A stretch of DNA of 64,000 nucleotides from Altibacter lentus. GTDB taxonomy: Bacteria; Bacteroidota; Bacteroidia; Flavobacteriales; Flavobacteriaceae. Every line of letters starts with the position of its first letter. Positions within the stretch are counted from its first letter, which is position 1. The stretch lies in NCBI RefSeq assembly GCF_000746845.1, contig NZ_KN050846.1, positions 1,566,963 through 1,630,962 on the forward strand, given 5' to 3'. The position numbers and the translations under genes are program-made. This document shows, piece by piece, positions 58,401 through 64,000 of this stretch. The notes below the pieces were generated by a model that saw only the letters and a list, made by a program, of their open reading frames with translations, ran no database searches and was not told the origin of the DNA.

Positions 58401-61100
58401 CGTGGCATTCTCCTGCAAACGTACCCAGATCGTCTCACCGCCACTGGTATAAGCAGTGGTATTGATAATGGCATTGATGCCCCCATCGGCATCGGCAAAA
58501 CTCGTATGGTAGCTCACACTGTAATCCGGAGGAAGCTGGGTCCCGCCCGTTACAAAAGGCGTGTTGTCTTCTAAATTGAACACCGCACTGCCTCCACCGG
58601 TAGTGTCACAAGAGATAAGATCCCCAAAACCGGAGACAGGCGCATCCGGCAGAAGGTTCACAATAAGATCCAAAGCAACAACACTGTAACAGGCAGGAGA
58701 AGTACTGGGAGGCGTCACTATACGAGTGACACGAGCCCAAACAACATCAGTAAAAGGATCATCATTCGTATAAGGACTCAGCAACTCAGTGCCGGAAACA
58801 CCAGCCTCAGCCTCAGCCTGGGTCTGGTAGTAGAGCACCGTAACATCCGTCTCACCATTGGCGATCTCAAGATCCTTGTCAGTTAACGTGAAATCAGCAA
58901 AACCATCGTTGTTGTCATCACAAACCTCTAAAGGAGTGGGAGTGGCTGCTTGCGGATTAGGTAAAACTACTAATGTAACTGTAGTGAGTCTCTTACAACC
59001 AAACTGGTTGGTCACACGCGCAATGATCGTCTGGGGGGTGGGCTGAGTCGCCGGAGCGATCGTACGGTTCTGATATGCTCCCGGAGTGACGATGGGCGTA
59101 TCAGACGCCTCATCGGCCAAGGTCTCAAACCACATCACCTGATAGTTCAAATTACCACCGGTGATCTCTCCAACACGACTGGTAAGATCAAAAGTGCTCA
59201 ACTGATCCGTAGGGGTACTACCCCCTACCTCGTCATCACAAAGCTCATAAGGTGCCGCCTGAACAACCACCGGCAACGGATCCACAATAAGATCCAACGC
59301 CACAATACTGTAACAGCTCTCCCCCGTAGAAGCAGGGGTCGTACCCGGATCAACACTGCCCGCATTACCCACCACCAGAACATACACCGTCTGGGAAAAA
59401 GCAACAACGTTCTGGTAGGCTCCCGGAGTGCCTATGGCCATTGAAAAATCACCCGGAGGCATGGCAAGGACACTATCGCCCGCCGCAATGGCATCCACCT
59501 CTTGCTCGTAATAATAAATATCGTAGTTCGCTGGATCCAAACCGTTGAGAACCTCAGGCTCAACCTCAGTGAGATCAAAGGTCTCAAAACCATCACCAGG
59601 ATTGTTGTAATCGCATTCGCGAAGCGGAGCAGACGGAGCAATGATATCCGGCGTGTTGCGGACTTCAAGATCTAGTTTTACAACCTCAAAACATGCACTC
59701 ATATTACTGTCTACACGTGCCCAGACCTCATCCATATATGGATCGTCGTTAGTATATGGATCGAACAGTTCATCTATTTCGTTGATTGCGTTGAGTTGCG
59801 TACCATAATAACGAACCGTGAGATTAGGATCGCCCATAGTAATATCCATATCGGCGTCATGTAAGGTGAACATGGCCAGACCATTGTTATCATCATCACA
59901 TACCACTAAAGGGTCCGGGTTGGAATTGACTGTTGGAGGTGGTACAAATTCGATATATACATCTCCTTCAGAAGTACAAACTCCTGCAAAATCCACGATG
60001 AGTTTATATCGTCCTGTAGCGGTAACGGTTAAATTTGGAGCTGTTTCAGCAGGAACAAAAGGCACAAAGATTCCTGAGCCCAACGGACTTTCATATTGCC
60101 ATTCATAGGTAGTTCCGGGAGGTGCGGTTATATTAGGAACAATAGTGTACGATTCGCCAACGCAGCGAGCTGTACCGTCGCTGGCCGTGAGGTCCAAGCC
60201 TAGGTCGACACTTCCAATATCAAACGATCCTGCTCTAAAGAATACTGCAGAATCGAAACTGGAATCACCTCTGTCTGCGATCACCATCTTGAGCTCATAG
60301 GTTTGTCCGGGCGTCAATGTGGCTTGAGCGGTCAATGAGGTAGTGTACCCATCGAATGAAATTTCGTTTAAATTATTAGGACCAGAATTACTCACATAAT
60401 ATTGAGGGAAGAAATTCACATCGGGAATCTCAGTACCACACATAAAGGTATCGGCATGAATGGACAACGTACTTACAGGAACATTCATCGATCCCGGGAC
60501 TGCGGCAATATTAGTTCCACCATAGGGAGTTCCAGAATCATCCGGAATACCAGGTCCTCGTAACAAGAAGGCAAAACCATCTCGAAACTGACTATCACAT
60601 TCGAAATCATCTTCATACTCTTCAGAAGCAAAAATAAAATCAAACGATACATTAGGTATCACCGGAACGAAAGTAAACTGAAAGACCGTGGCGTTGTTAG
60701 TGCCTACGTTGTCTCCACTTTGATTGTCCAAAATAATTTTTAGATCGTTGTCACCCAACCATCCTGCGCCGGTTCCTGTGGTACCACTCGCATTATTAGG
60801 CCCTTCGGCATCTACGGCATGTCCTGTGGAAAGGATGATCCCTTGGGAGAAAGGAAACGTTGTACCTGCTGCATCGAAATAACCCCAACTTCTGTTATTA
60901 ATATTTGTGACCCCACCGGGGTTCTCCTGTAAAAAGGTTAATTCAGCTTGTACACAACTACCACCACCAATAAGTACATTGGTAATCAACTCTTCTGCAG
61001 TATAGGATGTTTCCGGCGCTGCAGGGTCATTCACTACGATAGATTGAGAAAAACACACTGCTGAAAATGCCAGCATGAGGAGGAGTAAAATTTTCTTCAT
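55497..61100 (-). CDS. Giant T9SS cargo protein with type B sorting signal and twelve ~100-residue repeats
   Basis: A 1867-residue secreted protein. Residues 1-18 form a signal peptide, about 20-290 a choice-of-anchor L domain (SFDFIFASEEYEDDFEC, GFAFLLRGPG), about 300-390 an Ig-like domain, about 391-1617 twelve repeats of ~100 residues, each with a cysteine near its start (VCDDDNDG-like) and another near its end (GCYxV-like), two further Ig-like domains to 1780, and from about 1783 the type B (gliding-motility-associated) sorting domain (RFVTPNQDGYHDTWNI, FDRFGKLLKQI). It is probably a surface adhesin. It is cotranscribed with the PorP/SprF gene. Confidence 0.93.
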   Translation of the reverse strand: MKKILLLLMLAFSAVCFSQSIVVNDPAAPETSYTAEELITNVLIGGGSCVQAELTFLQENPGGVTNINNRSWGYFDAAGTTFPFSQGIILSTGHAVDAEGPNNASGTTGTGAGWLGDNDLKIILDNQSGDNVGTNNATVFQFTFVPVIPNVSFDFIFASEEYEDDFECDSQFRDGFAFLLRGPGIPDDSGTPYGGTNIAAVPGSMNVPVSTLSIHADTFMCGTEIPDVNFFPQYYVSNSGPNNLNEISFDGYTTSLTAQATLTPGQTYELKMVIADRGDSSFDSAVFFRAGSFDIGSVDLGLDLTASDGTARCVGESYTIVPNITAPPGTTYEWQYESPLGSGIFVPFVPAETAPNLTVTATGRYKLIVDFAGVCTSEGDVYIEFVPPPTVNSNPDPLVVCDDDNNGLAMFTLHDADMDITMGDPNLTVRYYGTQLNAINEIDELFDPYTNDDPYMDEVWARVDSNMSACFEVVKLDLEVRNTPDIIAPSAPLRECDYNNPGDGFETFDLTEVEPEVLNGLDPANYDIYYYEQEVDAIAAGDSVLAMPPGDFSMAIGTPGAYQNVVAFSQTVYVLVVGNAGSVDPGTTPASTGESCYSIVALDLIVDPLPVVVQAAPYELCDDEVGGSTPTDQLSTFDLTSRVGEITGGNLNYQVMWFETLADEASDTPIVTPGAYQNRTIAPATQPTPQTIIARVTNQFGCKRLTTVTLVVLPNPQAATPTPLEVCDDNNDGFADFTLTDKDLEIANGETDVTVLYYQTQAEAEAGVSGTELLSPYTNDDPFTDVVWARVTRIVTPPSTSPACYSVVALDLIVNLLPDAPVSGFGDLISCDTTGGGSAVFNLEDNTPFVTGGTQLPPDYSVSYHTSFADADGGINAIINTTAYTSGGETIWVRLQENATGCGRISSFDLIVGVYPLINDPADKAVCDDQASGSDTDGVTLFDLTSYNSEITGFNPDLTVFYYETPADQAAGTAISPATSYANTATPQTLYVSVFNSTGCEARTTLTISVLPVPVAADPTPLVVCDDDNDGIALFDLTSKDAEITSAMGATVTYHESQSDANNGVFPISSPYQNIVANVQPVWARVAFTQAPNTSGCYTVVTFDLIVNPSPLVPNSLPSLVACDQGTTSVFDLTVYEPTLLDLQPVSDPPVSYSFSYHTSLANATAGTPMITTPTMYTNTVNPQTIWVRLESGGNGCFAIVSFTLQVNTGPLANAPTPLSECDDLGEPNDGVTLFDLTAKSDEITGGAAGVEAYYYESQQNALDDENRIVPATAYANTSNPQTVYVRVFDTNTECENFTSLELRVVPNPQPNTPDPIEKCDYTDAGDEKEFFDLTIREGQISTNPNVVFSYHESYQQAVDNDPIAGDITMYENLENPQTIYVRVTNNASVEACFEIVELLLVVNALPDATAQISDLVVCEVDNDGFAFFDLTDRIDEILNGQDPLIHQVSFYETPGDAASGSNPIGDVTNYQNDGSVSPPGQPIYVGILNTQTTCYIASEQDAEGNYSLTFNLQVLEGVIANALSEPYVLCDQEGPNDGYTVFDLPLIGLEVLGGQPYDVDFYESLEQAQLGDTANALPDAYTNIINPQVIYARVTHPETGCFDITEVTLKVEQLPLVVLDETYRLCVDANGNPIDAEEGGASPPVIDTGLEATLYSFEWQLDGVTLLGQNGPSIIALEGGVYTVIVTENATGCSMEVTTTVIVSSPPITYSAEVTSGAFASSHTIDVMVTGDGDYVFQLDNGPFQEESTFTDVDPGVHVVTIKDANGCGSVSLEVSIIDYPRFVTPNQDGYHDTWNIIGIAGGDPTAKIYIFDRFGKLLKQISPQGPGWDGTYNGNPLPSSDYWFVVEYKENETQKEFKGHFTLKR
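56250..59930 (-). repeat. Twelve tandem ~300-bp coding repeats in the T9SS cargo
   Basis: Twelve units of about 306 bases, each coding a domain of the form CDD..DG..FDLT..........YYET..A..G......Y.N...PQT.W.RV....GC...V.F.L.V. The third, sixth, ninth and probably twelfth units resemble each other more than their neighbours, so the array looks like a three-domain block copied about four times. Confidence 0.8.
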
Positions 61101-61119
61101 AAAGTAGGTGTTAAGACGT

Positions 61120-61127
61120 CAAATATA
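61120..61127 (-). promoter_or_regulatory. -7 box of the T9SS cargo-PorP operon
   Basis: Minus-strand TATATTTG, a perfect TAnnTTTG, 20 bases upstream of the cargo start at 61100. Confidence 0.5.
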
Positions 61128-61151
61128 TTGATTACATTGATTTTCTTTTTA

Positions 61152-61159
61152 TATTTTTG
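61152..61159 (+). promoter_or_regulatory. Promoter of the Nfu-type gene
   Basis: TATTTTTG, a perfect TAnnTTTG, with TTG 21 bases upstream (61128-61130). It lies 17 bases before the ATG at 61176 and is back to back with the cargo operon's box. Confidence 0.55.
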
Positions 61160-61175
61160 CAAAAAATGCTATTAA

Positions 61176-62090
61176 ATGTCTGATTTTAACATTCATATAC
61201 AACCCACAAATAACGAAAATATTGTAAAATTTGTAGTCAATTCCTTTTTAACACAGGCAACTAGCTACGAATTTAAGAATATTGACGAGGCAGCTGCGAG
61301 TCCATTAGCCCAGCAATTATTCTATTTGCCCTTTGTGAAGACTATTTACATCTCTCAAAATTTTATTGCGATTGAAAAATACAATATCGTCACTTGGAAA
61401 GATGTAGAAATCGAAGTTTCTCAGGCTATTAGCGATTATTTGAATTCGGGTAAAGCGGTTATTCTCGAAACCAACGCACCTAAGAAGGTGCCTGTCACTA
61501 TCTATGCTGAAAGTACCCCAAATCCTTCGGTTATGAAATTTGTGGCTAATAAGCCTTTGGTAACCGGCACTTTCGAATTTAAGAATATCGATGAAGCAGT
61601 ACATGCACCGCTTGCCAAGGAATTGTTCAGTTTTCCATTTGTGAAGGAAATATTCATTAGTGCGAATTATGTTTCTGTAATGAAATACAATGTTGCTGAA
61701 TGGCAGGAAATCTCAATGGAAATTCGCGAGTTTATTCGAAAATATATTGAAGGCGACAAACCTGTACTTTTGGATGAAATGCTTCAGAAAGAGAGTAACA
61801 CAGCAGCGACAACTTCCGAAGTAAACAAAGAGACAAACGACAACTATTCGGATATCGATAAAGAGATCATCGCCATCCTTGATGAGTACGTGCGGCCGGC
61901 CGTTGCCAGTGACGGTGGCCATATTGCATTTGATTCTTTCAACGAAGAGACTAAAACGGTTCGCGTCTTGTTGCAAGGTGCCTGCAGCGGCTGTCCCTCT
62001 TCCACCATTACCTTAAAGAATGGTATTGAGACCATGCTTAATGAGATGCTACAAGGGCGTGTCACTAAAGTAGAGGCTATTAACGCATAA
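61176..62090 (+). CDS. Nfu-type iron-sulfur scaffold with duplicated N-terminal domain
   Basis: A 304-residue protein that holds and transfers Fe-S clusters. Two copies of the Nfu N-terminal domain lie in tandem (residues about 4-95 and 106-195): both contain FEFKNIDEA/YEFKNIDEA, then PLA-LF--PFVK-I-IS and KYN-W/KYNVAEW. The C-terminal NifU domain (about 225-304) has the cluster cysteines in GACSGCPSST. Family members usually have one N-terminal domain. The gene precedes dodecin but is separated from it by 99 bases. Confidence 0.93.
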   Translation: MSDFNIHIQPTNNENIVKFVVNSFLTQATSYEFKNIDEAAASPLAQQLFYLPFVKTIYISQNFIAIEKYNIVTWKDVEIEVSQAISDYLNSGKAVILETNAPKKVPVTIYAESTPNPSVMKFVANKPLVTGTFEFKNIDEAVHAPLAKELFSFPFVKEIFISANYVSVMKYNVAEWQEISMEIREFIRKYIEGDKPVLLDEMLQKESNTAATTSEVNKETNDNYSDIDKEIIAILDEYVRPAVASDGGHIAFDSFNEETKTVRVLLQGACSGCPSSTITLKNGIETMLNEMLQGRVTKVEAINA

Positions 62091-62189
62091 TTGTTTATTT
62101 TCTCTCTGCAGAGCAAGGTTTAACGATATTTTGACAACTTTTGGCACTTAAAATTGTATTTTAGGTAACTAACATAAAAACCTAAGAAG

Positions 62190-62390
62190 ATGGCTGTATT
62201 AAAAGTTATAGAAGTATTGGCAAACTCCAATGAGAGTTGGGAAGATGCTGCCAAAAATGCAGTAAAACATGCCGCCAAGAGCGTAAAGAACATCCGGTCT
62301 GTCTATGTGCACGAACAAAGTGCCATAGTGAACAATAACGATATTACCGAGTTTCGGGTGAATGTGAAAATTACATTTGAAGTCAATTAA
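62190..62390 (+). CDS. Dodecin family protein
   Basis: A 66-residue flavin-storage protein. The pattern VLKVIEVLANSNESWEDAAKNAVKHAAKSVKNIRSVYV and EFRVNVKITFEVN is full-length dodecin, which forms a hollow dodecamer that binds riboflavin or FMN. A strong terminator follows. Confidence 0.93.
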   Translation: MAVLKVIEVLANSNESWEDAAKNAVKHAAKSVKNIRSVYVHEQSAIVNNNDITEFRVNVKITFEVN

Positions 62391-62411
62391 ATTATAAGAC
62401 TTTTTTACATG

Positions 62412-62449
62412 AATACGCTTTTGATGATCAAAAGCGTATTTTTGTTTTT
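62412..62449 (+). terminator. Terminator after dodecin, with an embedded -7 box
   Basis: AATACGCTTTTGAT and ATCAAAAGCGTATT are perfect inverted copies (62412-62440) followed by a T-rich tract. The tract contains TATTTTTG (62437-62444), a perfect TAnnTTTG box 20 bases before the next ATG. Confidence 0.88.
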
Positions 62450-62463
62450 CTATTTTTCAACCT

Positions 62464-64000
62464 ATGCGCTATCTTTTTCCCGTAGTCCTTATTTCTCTTC
62501 TGTTTTTATCGTGTAATTCTTCAAATAAAAAATCTTTGGAAACACATCAATATACCAATGAACTTATAGACGAGACAAGTCCTTACTTGCTTCAACACGC
62601 CCACAATCCCGTGAACTGGCGCGGTTGGAATGAGAAAACACTGGATAAAGCTAAGCAGGAGAACAAACTTATGATTGTAAGTATTGGGTATGCGGCCTGC
62701 CACTGGTGCCATGTAATGGAGCGTGAGAGTTTTGAGGATTCTACTGTTGCAGCGGTGATGAACCAGCATTTTATTTCGGTGAAGGTGGATCGTGAGGAGC
62801 GTCCGGATGTCGACCAAATCTATATCAATGCGGTACAGCTTATGACCGGTAGCGCAGGATGGCCACTAAATGTGATCACTTTACCCGATGGTCGTCCCGT
62901 TTGGGGAGGCACTTACTTCAAAAAGGAAGAATGGATAGCAGCTATCAATAAAATACAGGAGATCTACGAAAACGAACCGGCCAAACTGGAAGAATATGCC
63001 GCTAAACTGGAAGAAGGTGTAAAGAGCATGGATCTTGTCACTTTTAATAAGGACGTTGTTGACTTTACAAGCTATGATACCAAAAAAGTAATCGAAAAAT
63101 GGTCGGCCGGTTTCGACCACAGATATGGCGGGTATAAAAGAGCGCCAAAGTTCATGATGCCTAACAACTATCATTATTTATTACGTGAAGCCGTACAAAC
63201 TGAAAATGAAGAACTCCTTGCGTTCGTGACCTTGACCTTGGATCAAATGGCCTACGGGGGGATCTACGACCAGATAGGTGGCGGTTTCTCGCGTTACAGC
63301 GTGGACGAGCGCTGGCATGTGCCGCACTTTGAAAAGATGCTCTACGATAATGCGCAGCTTGTGAGCCTGTACAGTGATGCATTTTTGGTTACTAAGAAAG
63401 CACTTTATAAGGAGGTCGTTCAAGAAACGCTCGATTATATACAGCGGGAAATGACCACAGCCGAAGGTACATTTTATTCGTCTTTGGATGCCGACAGTGA
63501 AACAGTTTCGGGGGAGCTTGAAGAGGGAGCCTATTATATCTATACACAAGCAGAGTTAAAACCGTTGTTAAAGGATGATTTTACGCTTTTTAGTGAATAT
63601 TACAACATTAATAGCTTCGGAAAATGGGAAGGAGATCATTATATATTGCTTCGGAATGAGGACGATGCTACGTTTGCCTCAAATTTCGGACTTACGACTG
63701 AAGCATTTCAGAAAAAGAAAGAAACATGGAAAAAGACACTTTCCCAATTCCGAAACAAACGCCCAAAACCCCGACTGGACGACAAAACACTAACTTCGTG
63801 GAACGGGCTGATGCTAACGGCTTATGTAGATGCCTATAAAGCCTTTCAGAAAGAAGAATACTTAGCAGCTGCCTTAAAAAATGCGCAATTCATCGCCTCG
63901 ACCCAATTACAATCCAGCGGCGCATTGTACCACACGTATAAGGACGGCAAAAGCAGTATCAATGGCTATCTGGAGGACTACGCAGCGGTGATAGAAGGAT
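62464..64000 (+). CDS. YyaL-type thioredoxin-domain lipoprotein (3' partial)
   Basis: The frame is open from the ATG at 62464 to the window edge (512 residues seen; family length about 680). Residues 1-17 form a signal peptide with lipobox FLSC, so the protein is exported. Residues about 30-180 are the DUF255 thioredoxin-like domain ([23 protein letters not shown] with the Cxx[16 protein letters not shown]-like [13 protein letters not shown]). The following (alpha/alpha) barrel shows [35 protein letters not shown] and LTSWNGLM. The function of YyaL/spermatogenesis-associated-20-like proteins is unresolved. Confidence 0.93.
   Translation, partial: MRYLFPVVLISLLFLSCNSSNKKSLETHQYTNELIDETSPYLLQHAHNPVNWRGWNEKTLDKAKQENKLMIVSIGYAACHWCHVMERESFEDSTVAAVMNQHFISVKVDREERPDVDQIYINAVQLMTGSAGWPLNVITLPDGRPVWGGTYFKKEEWIAAINKIQEIYENEPAKLEEYAAKLEEGVKSMDLVTFNKDVVDFTSYDTKKVIEKWSAGFDHRYGGYKRAPKFMMPNNYHYLLREAVQTENEELLAFVTLTLDQMAYGGIYDQIGGGFSRYSVDERWHVPHFEKMLYDNAQLVSLYSDAFLVTKKALYKEVVQETLDYIQREMTTAEGTFYSSLDADSETVSGELEEGAYYIYTQAELKPLLKDDFTLFSEYYNINSFGKWEGDHYILLRNEDDATFASNFGLTTEAFQKKKETWKKTLSQFRNKRPKPRLDDKTLTSWNGLMLTAYVDAYKAFQKEEYLAAALKNAQFIASTQLQSSGALYHTYKDGKSSINGYLEDYAAVIEG

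Noticed and set aside
55722-59407. Several open frames of 60-209 codons on the plus strand (for example 57627-58256 and 55722-56258) opposite the giant T9SS gene.
   Set aside because: They are antisense shadows of a repetitive coding region; their translations are Arg/His/Ile-rich, repeat with the same period, and lack any domain or ribosome site.
55497-61100. Regularly spaced similar segments that could suggest a CRISPR-like or satellite repeat array.
   Set aside because: The period is about 300 bases, the copies are diverged, and one continuous reading frame with signal peptide and sorting domain runs through all of them.
62521-63549. Minus-strand open frames at 62521-62817, 62881-63174 and 63181-63549.
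   Set aside because: They lie opposite the clear YyaL-type coding frame, which is uninterrupted from 62464 to the window edge and has strong family motifs.

Overview
The window is 64 kb of ordinary chromosome from a member of the Flavobacteriaceae (Bacteroidota), probably a marine or free-living one. The signs are a type IX secretion system (T9SS) cargo protein with a type B (gliding-motility-associated) C-terminal domain next to a PorP/SprF gene, the uppS-bamA-ompH-ompH cluster, soluble TonB C-terminal-domain proteins, many small lipoproteins, -7 promoter boxes of the Bacteroidota type TAnnTTTG, and a moderate G+C content. No insertion sequence, prophage, CRISPR array or rRNA was seen. Coding density is very high and no gene-free stretch exceeds about 300 bases. 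Both ends cut a gene: etfA at the left and a YyaL-type thioredoxin-domain gene at the right.

Left third (1-22 kb). etfA is followed by a bifunctional-nuclease-family gene, a nucleoside transporter with a lipocalin-like N-terminal extension, thyA and two secreted TonB-like proteins. A tight four-gene unit starts with the ergothioneine genes egtB and egtD and continues with a DUF3124 lipoprotein and a DUF427 protein; a class V PLP enzyme converges on it. Then come folA, a fructosamine-kinase-like gene, a PNPOx-family gene, fabD, and an amidohydrolase/galE/DegT aminotransferase unit divergent from kdtA. From 18.5 to 22.1 kb lies the least explained region: five small, very acidic lipoproteins that share the signature S-C-R-E at the lipobox, wrapped around a LexA/CI-like (HTH plus S24 peptidase) regulator whose promoter carries three evenly spaced TGGA-N5-TCCA palindromes. 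A 40-residue lipoprotein and two small membrane proteins follow.

Middle (22-43 kb). Two tRNA genes (Leu-UAA, Gly-GCC), mutS, a TrmH-type methyltransferase, a folK-deoxynucleoside kinase fusion, a queuosine-precursor transporter, a large AsmA-family protein, DUF2797 and GH3-family genes, clpX-clpP-tig in a row, a holin-like membrane protein, a GDSL lipoprotein paired with a FadL-type porin, an alpha/beta hydrolase overlapping pdxJ, and a CBS-domain protein followed by nadK.

Right third (43-64 kb). The envelope-biogenesis cluster DUF6089-uppS-bamA-ompH-ompH is followed by murI. On the other strand, a sensor kinase with a carboxypeptidase-regulatory-like domain and TPRs is coupled to a LytTR response regulator and a gamma-carbonic-anhydrase-like gene; a VWA lipoprotein diverges from the kinase. 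Then come the PorP/SprF gene and its 1867-residue T9SS cargo, built of twelve ~100-residue repeats, then an Nfu-type scaffold, dodecin and the truncated YyaL-like lipoprotein.

The strongest candidates for an undescribed system are the S24-regulator/SCRE-lipoprotein cluster (18.5-21 kb), the ergothioneine operon with its two DUF partners (5.7-9.9 kb), and the kinase/VWA divergent pair with identical mirrored promoter boxes (50-54.4 kb). All similarity statements come from reading motifs by eye; no database search was run.
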